Assembly: GCA_037178975.1 (NCBI GenBank) | Contig: JASJZH010000004.1 | Location: 62,001-126,000 of the forward strand | DNA: 64,000 bases | Source of the DNA: Oscheius tipulae | Taxonomy: Eukaryota > Nematoda > Chromadorea > Rhabditida > Rhabditidae | Reading direction: 5' to 3' | Shown here: positions 36,401 to 56,822 of the stretch, one piece after another | Layout of the letters: each line of letters opens with the position of its first letter | Position numbering within the stretch: position 1 is the first letter of the stretch | The notes under the pieces: generated by a model | What the model was told of the DNA's origin: nothing | Seen by the model: the letters and a program-made list of their open reading frames with translations, nothing else | The model's database searches: none | Translations under genes and position numbers: made by a program

Positions 36401-36758
36401 AAATGAACCTGATGTATCAGTGTGGAGATCAGAGTGGACCACAGGCCGTTGTAGGCTCGAATCTGGGGGTCAAGCCAATAATTCTGCCACAGGCACAGAC
36501 AGTTATCTCCAATCCATCACCGGTTGTCGTCGTCAACAATGTGGAAGATGGTGAGACAGAGACAGAGACAGAGATCTTTTGTTTTCAGATTGTCGCGACC
36601 GCACAAACCTCTGCTGGCGATGGCTTGACCGCTGTCGCTCCTTCTTCTTCGAGAAGATCATGAAGGAATTCTGTGCCCAGAGCTGCGGCTACTGTACACC
36701 CCGATCCGTCGTGGCCAAAACCCAGCCCGATTCTCTATCCTACCTGACCCTCGGCTAA
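33500..36758 (+). CDS. Astacin-type zinc metalloprotease with ShKT domain (NAS family, 392 aa)
   Basis: Exons 33500-33551, 33716-33796, 34938-35074, 35524-35658, 35698-35780, 35913-35979, 36018-36126, 36170-36351, 36388-36550 and 36589-36758 sum to 393 codons. A signal peptide (MKKLSIWISIFIFIFCL) leads into a propeptide ending near RGDIRGK, where the aspartate can act as the zinc-blocking switch. The catalytic domain starts at WPNGRIPYVI; the zinc site is HELMHSVGFYHEHERWD and the Met-turn SIMHY. A six-cysteine ShKT domain (DCRDRTNLC to CGYC) closes the protein. Such proteases act outside the cell in cuticle, moulting or digestion; the exact NAS orthologue was not assigned. Intron 2, about 1.1 kb, is empty. 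Confidence 0.95.
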
Positions 36759-36800
36759 CTTACAAGCCAGCTTCCACCCCCCGGATGACAAAGTACTGGT

Positions 36801-36806
36801 AATAAA
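36801..36806 (+). terminator. Poly(A) signal AATAAA of the astacin gene
   Basis: AATAAA starts 43 nt after the stop at 36756-36758. Confidence 0.7.
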
Positions 36807-37296
36807 TATTCACAGTAATATTCTTTATGATCACTTTACAAACACGGGAAAAAGGTTTTGTGTGTGCGGGTGAAGGGAAGAGATAACAAGTAGAAAGAGA
36901 TAAATTTATATATATATTCAATAGATGAAAAGGGAAGAAAATCGTCGTCTTTCGATTAGAATCAGAGAGAGAGAGAGAGAGAAAAGTAGTGTTTTGTGCT
37001 TGTGCTTGTTTTGAAGACATGGAACTTTCGGCGCGCGCTCAAATTTATAAAGTCAAAATGGAAAATGGCTATATTCTGAAGAATAAAACTTGGGAAGATT
37101 GAATCTCTAGCTGCTGAAGGAGTGAGAGAGAGACGAGAGGACACCGGAACGAGCAAAAAGTCTGAAGAGGGGGATGGCTGCTTCCGTTTCATAGAGATAA
37201 GCTGGGATGAGCGAAAGATAAATAATATTATATGTATATTAAGGGGGAGGGGAAGGGGAAAGATGTAGAGAAAGGAATATTGTAAGGAAATGAACA

Positions 37297-43840
<6,544 letters not shown>

Positions 43841-46800
43841 TTAACTGTCTCCTTCTCCTAGTCTTCTTCTCTCCTATCTCGTCTATTTTTAGGCTTGCTC
43901 TTATATTTACCCGTAGAGGCTCCAACAGCTTCTCACTTCATTCAAAAGAATTCTTTCTGACCTCTCTGAAAAAAATATACATTTGTGTCGAGAAAGGAGA
44001 AAAAAAGCACGGAGAGATGGATGGAAAGAAGCCATAGAGATAGATAGAAGCCATTAATCGGGAGAGGGAGTCTCTCCCTCTCGGCCTCTCAATCGAAGCC
44101 ACCTGCGCCGGAGCCACCGAAATCTGTTTCGCGACACGGGATGCGATTTGATTGTAACATTGAGGAGAGAAGCGGGAATCAAACAGGGAAATAAAGGTTA
44201 TGGACGAGTGAAAGATGACTTTGAAGTGAGAAAGAAAGGAAAAGTTTTGAATTCAGAGGTGACAGAGAGACAAAGAGACACAGGTACAGAGACAGGAAGA
44301 CAGAAACAACAGAACACTATTTTAGCACATAGGAACAGAATGTTTTGGCCAAAATAATCTACAGAGCTTTAAACAAAACAGAAGCACCTGTTGATAAGAC
44401 CATATGAGAGAGTGTCCCTGGATGCCCTGGGGATTAGGACTGGCATGGCTACGCGTCAGGGGATTCTTTGTAATTAGGAGGAGGGAGGCTGGATTAGGCA
44501 GTGCGAGAACAAAATTCCATAAAACCCATATTGACTCGGTCAGAAACGGGTTGCCTTGCTGTGCTGATAACTGATAGCGGAGAACTAATAGCCTTCATTC
44601 GAATCGATACCTTTGGACATTTTGAAAACCAGAATTCCAAGTAAAACCAGGAAAGTTCCTCAAGCAAGATATTTAAGATAGTGGGAAAAAGGGGCGAGAG
44701 CGCGCAAATCTAACAAGCTATGATTTTTTGAGAAACTTTTTCGTCACTGAAGGAGGTAAAATATGGTACTCTCTAAGGTTGAAAGTGTGTGGAAATACAG
44801 AAATGGATAGGTTAAAAAAGAGACGAGCTGGAAAGAAATGAACTGATGTTCTGGGTTATCAAGAACTCCAGAGAAATGGTTTTCGGTTGTCAAAGTTTGT
44901 CTAATTTACAGGATACCCCGGCAATGACAGCTTGTTCTCTGTTTCTCTGTCTTTAATCTCTCAGTCTCTCTTTCTCTATCTTTCACCTTAATACATTTCA
45001 TTTCTAGGATAGTTTCGAGGATTTGAAAATGCATAACATGTGTAAAATTATGCAAGGGGATTGGAGAAAATACACTATCAACAGTTAAGAGCAGCTTGTT
45101 ACGGGAAAGAGGGTCCAATTATGGAGAAGAGTCCAAAAATCAAGCAAAACTTCGGAACTTCCCCCTCTTCCAGCTCAGATGGAAGCCACGGAGGGGGTGG
45201 ATAAAGAGACATAGATGGAGAAGAGAAGGAGAGAGAGAAAGAGAAAGCTCATATGAAGAGCCGTTGAATGCTGTGTGGCAGTCAATAGCGAACAGCGCGC
45301 CTCGGGGGCTGTAATAAGTTAATCGAAATCGATCCCCAGGCCCCCTGCCTCCTGCTTCCCTCTCGACGACACACCCACAATGCGAGGGAGGCAAGCTCTC
45401 TCTCTTCTGTGAGCAGCAGCCGCTCTCAAGGCACCTCTGGCCGGAAAGGGCACCGCGATGGCAGCTGGTCTGCTCATCCCAGAGCACGCGTTTGCGCGCA
45501 AAAGGTCACTATAGTCCGAAGGCTTTTTTCCAAAGAGCCAGATGGCAGATTATGAAGAGACTTTGATAGTGAAACTGTTTGGATGCGGCGTACAAATTGG
45601 GATGCCGCGCGAGAAAGGAAAGCTAAAAAGCTGGAGAAAAAAACTCTGAAGGTGTTTTCGATGCCATGCAATAAGATTTAGCCAAGGTGGAAATCAAATA
45701 CGGCTTGCTTGAAACTGTAGTCGGAGCACTAACCGACTGAGCCACGCAAGCGAGATCTGATCAAGGAATACTTGTCTCCAAATAAGTGCCTGATACACAG
45801 TGACGCGGTTGGAGATAGATTGAGATAAGTCAATGTCCAGGTCAGCCGGCATCGGAATTGTGTGGTCAACTGGTTAGTTTCTCGTTTACTAGCATACTAA
45901 TATCGCCCTCAACCAATTATCCCTCCCGTGTCCAAGCTAAAACAATAAGGGGCCCGAGTGGCGACGTCAAGACACCAGAAATGTCGTTAGCTCACTCTAG
46001 CCAAAAGGCTCATGTGATGCTGCAGAGCGACTGACTCCCAGCTGCAATTAGAAACTTGTGTGCCCTCTCTCTCTCCCCGTCGGCTTCATAAATGAGCAAT
46101 GACTTGGCAATGAGAAGCCAGGTGTCGCTGCCAGAGGAAACTAAGAAAATTTTAGTACGGAGTGGGAGACAGAGTAAGAGGAGAAAATCTCTCTCAGATG
46201 GTTAGGGTTTTGAAGCCCATGCATAGGTCTCTGTGCTATGAATGGAATTATTCATTTTTGAATTGACGGAGCGCGCGGGAAGACGACGGAAAAGATAGCT
46301 AGAGAGTGCGGTAGGGGTCAGAGAGACAGAGCTGGAGCGGGCAAGCAGGGCAGAGAGTGTTGCTATGAAATGCGTGTAGATGACGAATTGGCAACGGGCA
46401 CTGGAGGGGAGAGAGTAAAAATTGAACTGAAAAAGCAGGAGTGTCTGACTAGCCAGAGGGAACAGTTTTAGACGATCTCTTTCTCTCTGTCTCTCTGTAT
46501 CTTTGTCTCACTGTCTATTTCTCTGTCTCCCATCTCTCTATCTCCCCGCCCTCTCTGTCTCTATGTCTACTGGTTACAAAGTACAAAAGTACAGAAACGT
46601 GTAGAATCCCATGATCCCTGCTCGCCATTTATCAGAACCAGTAGCCGGTTGACGTCAGCGAAAAAAACTACGTATACAGACTCAAATTAGATTTAGAGAT
46701 AAAGGGAGGCGATAAGGGATAAATGGATTAGGATTGGAGGAGAGGGGTGGACCAAATCGGGGGCGCTCTCTCTTCTCTCTCGCTCCCCGACGACGACAAA

Positions 46801-48009
46801 TCGATAAGGACAGCAACACTGACAAACAAATACTATCCGACGGTCGGCTGGCTGCTGGACGCTTGGCTAGGACAGGTTCTAACAGGAAATAGGAGCGAAA
46901 AAATAACCAATTTCAGACAATTAAAAATACTGAACCCTCGATAAAAACGTTCAGAAAAGTGTGACCATCTTTTAGGAATGTGGCTGCAAAACAGCCCGCT
47001 GCGCTCAATTTAACAGACAGAGAGACATACAATTGTCAATACCACAACAGAACAGGTTCCCGGGACTGTTTTGGCCTCTTAACTTTTGCCTCCTGGTTGA
47101 CTGAAAAGAATGCAAAAGTTTAGGGGGACAGGGCGATTGATCGCTAAGAGGGAGAAACGGTCTGATAAGGACTATAGCATGACCGGGCCGGATATTTATG
47201 ACCCTTCTGACTTGGCAGAGGAAATAGAGAGACTGGCAGAGAGAAAGTATTGGAAACCGGTCACATAAGCTGCTAGAAATGAAACGGAGAATGGAAAAGG
47301 GGATGGGCAAATCGGAATGGAAAGGAGGAGAAAACGAGAAAGTAGGGGAGAATCAGGAGACAAATAGACAGAGATACAGAGAGACAGAGAGATTAGCTCT
47401 AACGGAAGAGATTATGAGAGACTGGTCGAGAAGATGAGGCGGATAAATTGCCGAGACTCTGATCTCGGCTCAGAGCGCCGGCTAATACGTCCCCCGGCGC
47501 CGTGAATCTGCTGCGTGAGCGCTCATGAGCATATTCTCTACGGGTAGGGAAAGAGACGAGACGAACTCATCGTCCTCGCGTTGCCCTGGTGACGATATCT
47601 CGAGCCTTGAATCTCGGAGATGGATAAGCCGACTGATACGAAATAATCTGAGAAGGAAGGATTGATATTGGTGAGGTGTTTCTATCTGGCTATGCCCCAA
47701 ATCCAGGTATACAGGTAAAAGTCGGAGCCAGATCAAGCCTATGGTCTCGAGAAGAAGCTCTGATAGAAGGTCGACCTGATATGAACTATCTGAGCTGTTT
47801 GGCTGAGGGAAGCGAGACACCTACACAGTGAGAGATAGCACGGGGACACGGGAGCGGAGCCATAAAAGACAGTCGGGATTTCAGCACAGAGCAAAACGAA
47901 TCGATTTTGGGACGAAATTGTAAATAGACAGGGTTTTTGGACATTACCGTTTGAACAGCTGAAGAGCATGCGGAAGGCATGTAAGCTCTTAACAGTCTTC
48001 TCTGTATCT
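43841..48009. other. Gene-poor stretch, about 4.2 kb
   Basis: Upstream of calcineurin A. Open frames are short and mostly fall in octamer arrays (43720-43800, 44260-44310, 44935-44985, 46480-46570, 47360-47395). No family was recognised; part should be tax-6 regulatory sequence. Confidence 0.45.
45680..45756 (-). repeat. tRNA-like repeat, family 2 copy
   Basis: On the complement: GTGGCTCAGTCGGTTAGTGC, TCCGACTACAG, then a degraded box B (GTATTTGATTTCC). Best box A of the three family 2 copies but a poor box B, so it is not called a functional tRNA. Confidence 0.5.
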
Positions 48010-48366
48010 CAGGGTAGTTAGAAGAAAATAAGACAATGACCGTGCTCAACACCATTGAAAACATTAGTAAACGTGAAATATGAAGTTTGGCTCCGTCCGG
48101 GATCGCCCGGATCTTTTGATTACTAGACGGGACTGCTAACCATTCGATCAAGGGTGCGCGGGGTTTTTCCGAGGTGCGTCGACTACCGTATATATAGCCT
48201 AGTAGTTAACGTATTCGCTTGGAGTTCAAACGTCTTCGAGGGTTGCTGGTTCGAATCACGCCAAGTCAAAAGTTTTGGTTTGCACGTCCTGGGGGTTTTC
48301 GAGGGTGCTGATCACGAATCTGAATTCCATTCACGCGTAAAATAAGTAAAATGAGCTAGACAAACC
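48010..48366 (+). mobile_element. SINE family 1, copy 4
   Basis: Intergenic. Minus module around 48095-48155 (GGGATCGCCCGG, TTTTGATTACTAGACGGGAC), plus module 48198-48265 (CCTAGTAGTTAACGTATTCG, TTGCTGGTTCGAATCACGCC), tail TCCTGGGGGTTTTCGAGGGT then GTAAAATGAGCTAGACA. It is one of the best-kept tails. Confidence 0.85.
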
Positions 48367-49499
48367 GATGAGGAAAACAAATGAATGTTTTCCTGTTTTT
48401 GCAAGAAAATGAAGAAAGTAAAAGAAAAAGATCGAGGAAAACAAATCGGCTTAGGAAGAAAATGATAGGAAAACGTCCCGACGATGTCTGAGGCAACAGT
48501 TCAAGTGTCAAGTGTCAGGCGGCGGACAAAAACAGCTTCAGTCTCAAAGTTCTGAATGAAATTTGCAGAAAGACCAGTATGTCAATTTAGACCCCAATAC
48601 TCAGAGATTAACCCGGGAACAAAATTAATTCTGCCCTTTTCCACGGGCAGTTAACGGGAGTGAGAGAGCCTGTTTGTCAATAGGTGGAGAGAGCTGGCAG
48701 GAAAAGAGAGAGAGAAAGAGCGGCCGGCAATCGATTGGCTCACACGGCTGGCGAGAGGGCCCGAGAGGAGAGGAAAAAGAAGAGCACTGGGGCTGCTCCT
48801 CTCTCTCTCTCTCTCTCTCTAGGACGTGTGGACATCCTAGAGTGACGTGGAGGGAAGCGAAAAGAAGGAGAGCACTGCTAAAGCCGAAACACTCTTCTTT
48901 TAGGAATCAGACTGTCGAAGTTTGAGTACAGAACTAACTGATCCTATCACAGATCCTGTCTGTTGGCTTGCCTAAGTTGATAGTCCAGCTCTGTGACTCA
49001 TCATCATAACCTCTACGTCACGTCTGAACTGTATTTTTTTCTCAAAGGCCATTTCGTGACTCATGAATCCCGTCACACCCTGCGGCAAGGACATTCCCGG
49101 CCTGAACAAAGGGCAAGAGACCTTGGAATTGCTGACAGAAGCTGTGACCTTTTCAAGTGGCTGCTTGTCTGAAAGCTGGTCAGGGCGAGAGGATGAAGAA
49201 CGCACTTAGTGGGTGGCAAACCTAGATATTCTTTAGTGAAAGAACAGTCGAGTTTGAGGTTGGAAAAAACTAGAGAGGGTTTTGGAAGAGGGAAGGACAG
49301 AGAGACAGAGGACCAGGAACTGTAAAATTGTCTTCACCCATCTTCAAAACATCTTTTCGGATCCAGATACCCAACAAAAGGCGGATGATCCTCTGTTCTG
49401 TGACGCGTCACGAGGGTGTTAATTGTGTGAAGCTCTGCCTGTCTGAGTTAGAAGGAGGAGGCCAGGGGCAACAGCACAGCTAACCCGTTCCGGGCTGGC
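48367..49499. other. Intergenic, no gene seen
   Basis: No supported coding sequence; GA-rich and CT-rich arrays near 48705-48725 and 48800-48825. The end of the stretch is the promoter region of the ground-like gene. Confidence 0.4.
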
Positions 49500-49506
49500 T
49501 ATAAAA
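49500..49506 (+). promoter_or_regulatory. TATA box of the ground-like gene
   Basis: TATAAAA in the context GGCTATAAAAGGCGG, 50 bp upstream of the ATG at 49556. TATA-type promoters are common on highly expressed secreted or cuticle-type nematode genes. Confidence 0.7.
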
Positions 49507-49555
49507 GGCGGACACTGTCGCTCGAAGGCATGCCATCTCTTTTCTCTTTGAAAGG

Positions 49556-50968
49556 ATGCAACTTCAGTTATTTCTAGCGATTTCGCTAGCACAGGGAGCT
49601 ATCGCTACTTTCGGTAAGTTACTTTGGGTAATAGTTCTCTCTATCTTTCTGACTCTCAGTCTCATGTGTCTATCTGTCTCTCTGCCTCTATGTCTCTTTG
49701 TCTCTCTGTCTCCCTCTATCTCTCTGTCTCCGTAAACGGCAACTTTTCAGGAGGATGCTGTGGAATGGCTCCCCCTCCCCTTCCCTGTCCCCCACCAATG
49801 TGTGCACCACCACCACCTCCCTGTCCTCCTCCTCCAATCTGTCCACCACAGGTAAGAGCACACTTTTCAAATACTAAACCATACAGTTCTGTCCCCCACC
49901 TCCTCTCTGTCCTCCTCCTCCCCCACCACCTCCTCCTCCGATGTGTCCACCTCCTCCGCCACCTCCTCCCGTCTACCAGACTCCCTGTCAGAGTTACGCA
50001 CCGGCCCCGGTCTTTAACCAGGTAAACTTTTGAATTTTTCAATAGACAAAGTCATTTTAGTACGTCCAGCAGCCAGCCAACGACTGCTGCTGCAGATGCG
50101 GATCTCCTTGCCGCTACCGTGCTCGTCATAGGACTCACGGCTCGAAGGTAATGGAAAATTTGAAGTGGAGAGTAAGGATTATTCAGATCTTCTCTGCCGC
50201 TTCCGTAGAAATCGAGGAGCAAGAAGCCACCTGCAGTTCCAAGAAACTGAAGGCTGTCATGGAAGATGTGAGTCGGAAGTTTTACAAATTTGCAACGGGA
50301 AACCAGCAGATAGTGTATAGTCTTGAACCAGACTTAGGACATTTTTATAGATCTTGACCAGTATGTTTTCTCTCCTTGCATATGCTCAAAGATTTTCGGT
50401 CTATCCAAAAGTTATCTCCCCGTCTCTCTTTCTCTCTTTCTCTTTGTCTCTTTGCCTCTTTGTCTCTCTGTCTCTTCGTCACCCAGTAAAGAGGTTCCTT
50501 GGGTCACAGAGGCACTCATAAAATAGTTCATCACTCCTCAAACCCGTCCTCTCCACCCTGCACGCCCTCATCTGCCTGTGTGGTTTCCGGTTTCTCGGTC
50601 CCAGACTTTCTCCCTAAGCGAATTTGATGGATTTGTTGTGTGGCAAGGTCGTCAGCACCTTTTCGCTTTCCGTGTCGTGTTTTGCCCGTTTAATGCGTCC
50701 TTCTGTGGCATGTTTGTGACGCGCGCGCTAATTTACACCCGAGATGAAATAGTTGAAGAGGCACAGTGGAAATGGAGACCTTTTACAGAACATCACCCGC
50801 GATCCTACCATCTCCAAGAGAGCCATCCAGAAGGCTGCCGAGGAGAAGCTCTTCGGCAAGTTCAACGTCATCTGCGCCAAGGGGGACTTCTCCTACGTGG
50901 CCTATACCGAGACTTTCTGTCAGTACAGCAACGACGATGTCACCTGCTACGCCTTCCGTCCCATGTAG
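49556..50968 (+). CDS. Secreted ground-like domain protein (213 aa)
   Basis: Exons 49556-49613, 49751-49851, 49887-50021, 50061-50147, 50187-50267 and 50789-50968 sum to 214 codons. A signal peptide (MQLQLFLAISLAQGAIA) is followed by a Cys/Pro-rich low-complexity part made of CPPPP-type repeats, a CCCRCGSPCRYR segment, and a C-terminal ground-like domain with TCSSKKL, FNVICAKGDFSYVA, FCQYSNDD and CYAFRPM at the end. Ground-like proteins are nematode-specific Hedgehog-related secreted proteins expressed largely in epidermis and pharynx. The 0.5-kb last intron contains an octamer array. Confidence 0.95.
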
Positions 50969-51183
50969 GCTGAAACGGAGCTGCCACTGTCTTTTTGTAC
51001 ATTGCGTTGCCATATGTTACAATTCTATCCTGCTCGAAATGAAATTTTCTTTGAATCTGCTCTCTCTGTTTCACGTCATCAGAATAGTACAAGAAGCAGG
51101 CTAGTTGAACTACAAAAAAATACGAGTTTCGAAGCAGACTGAACAGTTGTTGGGGGACAAAATGATGATTGATTGTGTATAAG

Positions 51184-51632
51184 GGTCGAAAAATCAAGAA
51201 AGAGGTGGATTTGATGTAAGAGGACGCTTACGAGGCTGAAAAGTGATACAAGAAAACTTTTTGGAGTAAAACTATGACAATGGCCGAGTTCAGCGCCATC
51301 GAAAACATAAGAAAACGTAAAATAAAAACATTTATTACGGCCGAGATCAAGCTCGGGTCTTTATTTTACTAGACGAGAGTACAAACCACCTACTCAAAAC
51401 ATGCGCGGATTTCCCCGAAATGGTACAGGTGCGGCATCCACCGTGGTCTAGTGGTTATATAACACATTTGCTTGGAATTCACATTTTCACCGAGGGTAAT
51501 TGGTTCGAATCCCCCGAGACAAAACTTCTTTTTTTAGTTTTTTTCTACCGTCTGAGGATTTTCAAGGGCGCTGACCACGAATCTGGCCCCCATTCACTAA
51601 AAAAAATGACTTAAATGAGCTAGACAGTTCAG
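51184..51632 (+). mobile_element. SINE family 1, copy 5 (near full length)
   Basis: Head GGGTCGAAAAATCAAGAAAG, minus tRNA-like module around 51340-51415 (complement reads TAGGTGGTTTGTACTCTCGT, CTAGTAAAA, GACCCGAGCTTGATC), plus module 51441-51515 (CGTGGTCTAGTGGTTATATA, GGTAATTGGTTCGAATCCCC), tail CTGACCACGAATCTGGCCCC then GACTTAAATGAGCTAGACAG. Confidence 0.85.
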
Positions 51633-51776
51633 TATAATAAGGCAGAATGAGTGTCTCTGTCTCTCCGTATGTCTGTTGGGTATCAAAAAAGTTTGGTATC
51701 ATTCATTCTAAAACCGATAATATACAACATTGTACCCTGTGTGTTGCGGAAAGAGTTCCTTCACGCCCCTCAAAAT

Positions 51777-53057
51777 TCATTGCCTATTCTGCAGAACGAG
51801 CTGTTTGAGCTGCTCAATTTCACTTTCCATATGGTCGACAGTACTGCGTAGGTCGTCATTTCTCTTGCTCAGTAGGCTCAATTCTTCCTCGGCCCGTTCA
51901 CGAGCTGCCCTCTGACGTTTTCGGTAACGAGCCGCTGCCTCGTTGTTCTGGCTTCTTTTTCTTCGGAGAATCTCTTCCGGGCTTTCTCTCTGTCCTTCGT
52001 CGATTGACGACTGTCTCATGGCCGTCACGACCATTTTCACGACCTCTTCAAGAAGGACAGCGTTTGGCATCTGAAATGATATTGTTGTAACCTGAACGAA
52101 ATGACAAAACCTGTGGATCTTGGCTGACCATGATTGGCGGCACTGGGTAGCCGTGCTGTGGGATATAACCTCCCTCTTCTGGAGAATATGGAGGCGGAGG
52201 AGGAGCAAAATGAGTGGGAAACATCATCGGATCGTACAGTTGGGTTGGAAACATCTGGGGAAGGGGGGAAGGGATCGGGCCCATCGGGAAGGCCATGGGA
52301 GAAGGGCATGGCGCTAGAGGAGTCCTGGGAGAGGTTGGACAGCTCAGCTCGGAGAACGGAGTAGTCTGAAAACTGATTATAGTAAGAGACAGAGTGAAAG
52401 AAAGTCCGAGAGATTCCCTTCCCATTCTTTCTTTTCCGAGAAATCACCTTTCTTCTAGTAGGTCCCAACTGATAATTTATTGGCTACTTCAGATAAGACT
52501 AGAAAAATGATTCCCCCTGCCCCCAGGAGGCACATCACCATGTCCTTGAAACCATCCCGTCGCGTCCAAATGCAAAAAATGCGCTTACCGTAGTACTTCT
52601 CTCCAGCTGCGCACATTCGGTCACAATCTCTCTGAAAATGTCCTGTTGAGTCCTTTCCATCGGAGGAGGAACATAGTGCGGTTCTTGCGGATTTACCACT
52701 ATTTGTGGAGGAGGGCATGGAACAGGGACAGGAACAGGGATAGGAGAAGGTTGGTGATAAACTGGGGGATGATGGACAGAAGGACGAGCTGAAAACCATA
52801 ATCAAAAAGTAAAGGCCGACGGTATAGTCCGTCTCTCTGCCACTCTGTCTCTCTGTCTCTGTGTCTCTCTGTCCAACTCTGCCATCCCTGTGAATTCTCA
52901 ATAAGCCATCAGACCTCCAACTAACGAGAGTTCGATATCTGGGCATACCTACTGTTTGTTCTGGCTGCTGCGGTCTCAGAGACTTTCTCCTGAAAGGCAT
53001 GAGCGAAGACAAGAAGCCACGCTTGACCATGTCATCCGCATCGAATCCGGGATACAT
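51777..53057 (-). CDS. ATF4-like bZIP transcription factor (285 aa)
   Basis: Exons 52949-53057, 52589-52788, 52111-52365 and 51777-52070 sum to 286 codons. The N-terminal and middle parts are Pro-rich and likely disordered ([21 protein letters not shown]). The C-terminus is a full bZIP: basic region [19 protein letters not shown], then a leucine zipper with [23 protein letters not shown] and LVLQNRQ before the stop. The AAxRYR spacing in the basic region resembles ATF4/ATF5. It should bind DNA as a dimer in the nucleus. No C. elegans orthologue is asserted. The start ATG follows an intron-like TTCTATAG, so an upstream non-coding exon or trans-splice site is likely. Confidence 0.9.
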
Positions 53058-54331
53058 TTCGGCTGACTACCCTATAGAAGTTGAAATTTCAGTCGAATAA
53101 AAGATGATAAGAGACTTAGAAGTGAGCGACTGGACCTAGAATCAGCCCCGGCGAGAGCAAAGGAGAGGCAAGGTTCAGAGCATCTGTTGGTTTATGTGGT
53201 AGTTGCTCAAAACAGAAAGTGGAGACACAATCAAAGACCGGATACAGAGAAACAGAGAGTCAGAGACAGAGAGATAAAGTGACAGATTAGAGGCCTGAGT
53301 AGTAGAAAACAGACAATAAGATGTACAAAAAACACCCTGCGAAATATTTAGATGGAGTCAACTGTGAATCTCGAAGAAAACGTGCCAAAAGCTACATTTT
53401 AATAGCCGATGCAAATATCTTTTAGTACAGACGATAAATAATGAGCGGAGCAGAAGAAAAAGGTCTTATCACCACCTTTCTTCCCAAAAAATTCACGCCG
53501 GCAGAGTACCGAAGCCAGCGGTCGAATCGATGGACACAGACGAGAGCTGATAACGGCCAGAAGGGAGCCCTCTTTGTAGAAAACAGACACACTTTGAGCA
53601 TTTTCACTTAATTCATACGTTTTCAGATAGTGACCGCCTGCTGTTTATTTCTCAAGAGACTCCCGCTGCTGGCCAGGAATGGTCACCAGCAGTGCGCCCA
53701 TGTAACCTGAACCCTTTTTGACATAAACTCTTGGTTTCTTGGGATTCCCCTCCCGTGTACAGTATTCCCGACTCGAAGGTTACGCAAGCTGGCAGATGGC
53801 TGTCTGGACGATTTGTCAGCCGCGCGGCTCTGCAATAACAGATGCCGCCTTACGCCACAGTGAGCACACGGCGAAATACCGCACAAAGTGCTCAAAAGGA
53901 AAGGCGGAGATCGGGAAGAGGAGATAGGGTGCAACGACAGAGATGTCCGGAATTGAGAGAGTGGAATGAGGAAAGTCAAGCAGTCTTTGTCTCTGTTTTT
54001 GTCTCTTAGATTCTTTTGATACATCTATCGTGCCTTTTCAAAAATGGAAAGCTAATGAACGTGTCCCTCGTCTCGTCTTCCCCCATCCTCCACCATCATT
54101 TCTCGCCACTAATCCTTTCCGCTCACTGTTTTGACTCTTCTCCCAAGCAGCCGCCGGCTGTCATTTCTGAGATGGGCGTGCCCCTCTACCGTAGTCCTCC
54201 ATCCTCCACCTCCTTTCTTCCAAAAGCCATAGTAAGCCCTCGTTGTTCTGGCCGTGTATCCTTGACGGGATCAAATTCCTACAATTAATCCTAACACTCA
54301 TAAGCTGCCCCTGGCTCAACACTAAGGCCTT
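53058..54331. other. Divergent intergenic region, bZIP and unc-30
   Basis: Shared upstream region of the minus-strand bZIP gene and the plus-strand Pitx gene. No coding content was supported. An octamer array lies near 53245-53285. Confidence 0.5.
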
Positions 54332-56013
<1,682 letters not shown>

Positions 56014-56822
56014 TATTCCCTCATTTTATTGATCTCACCGTTCTATGTCTTGCCCTCCTTGATCTCATTTGTCCTCAAAAATTTGTGCATTTTTCAATTT
56101 GCCTCTCCTCCAGTCTAGTTCTATTGCAGCCGGTTGTGAGCCATGAACATCGCAGCTATGTTGCCGAGAAATAACAAATTTTCAGCAGTTTTACCACTTT
56201 CACAGCCAAGAGATATAGAGATTATTTGAATGACCCGCTCTCTTCAAATTGGCGCGCTATTTGATCGAGGACATGTGCCTGGTCCGTCTGGCGCGTCGCG
56301 GTTCGCGTAACTGGCTTGCCGTACTTTTTGACCATATTGCCGTATATTTCTCATTTTTTCACATAGTTAGGTAGCATAAAACTATCATAAAAAAGCAAAA
56401 GCAAAACCTTAACTTTTCTGAAATTCTCCAGATACGCAAGATTGCGTACCGTGCTCCCATTCGCGGCAGGACCCCTTCCACTGGTCGATAAAAGCGGTCT
56501 CGCGTCTCGCATTCCACATAATTTTCAAATTTTTAGCTTTTTTGCGCGCTGTCAAATCGATTGCTTTCTGCATTTTCTCTTGGCCCGAAAGAAATGAAGT
56601 TCTCTTTCGATTCAGGAATGTCGAACGGGGGTTTTTCAGCGTCAAGGTTTGGAAATGGGAGAGAGCCAGGGAACTTTCGAATGTGGGTTGTTTTGGGTTA
56701 GAGATTTTTGACATTCTCATTTTTCTAGAAACTTTCCCGGTTCCTCAACACGCCCTCTCCCGGTGGTCAATGCTCGCCACTATTTCTACCATGTTATCAT
56801 ATCGGAACAGCAGAGACACTTA
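56014..56822. other. Intergenic between unc-30 and the zinc-finger gene
   Basis: No coding sequence supported; short open frames on both strands near 56409-56823. Contains the 3' end of unc-30 and the upstream region of the next plus-strand gene. Confidence 0.45.

Noticed and set aside
45680-45756. Possible functional tRNA gene on the minus strand.
   Set aside because: Box B is degraded (GTATTTGATTTCC) and no paired acceptor stem is seen.
49716-50042. Arg/Gly-rich open frame on the minus strand.
   Set aside because: It is the complement of the CPPPP repeats of the ground-like gene.
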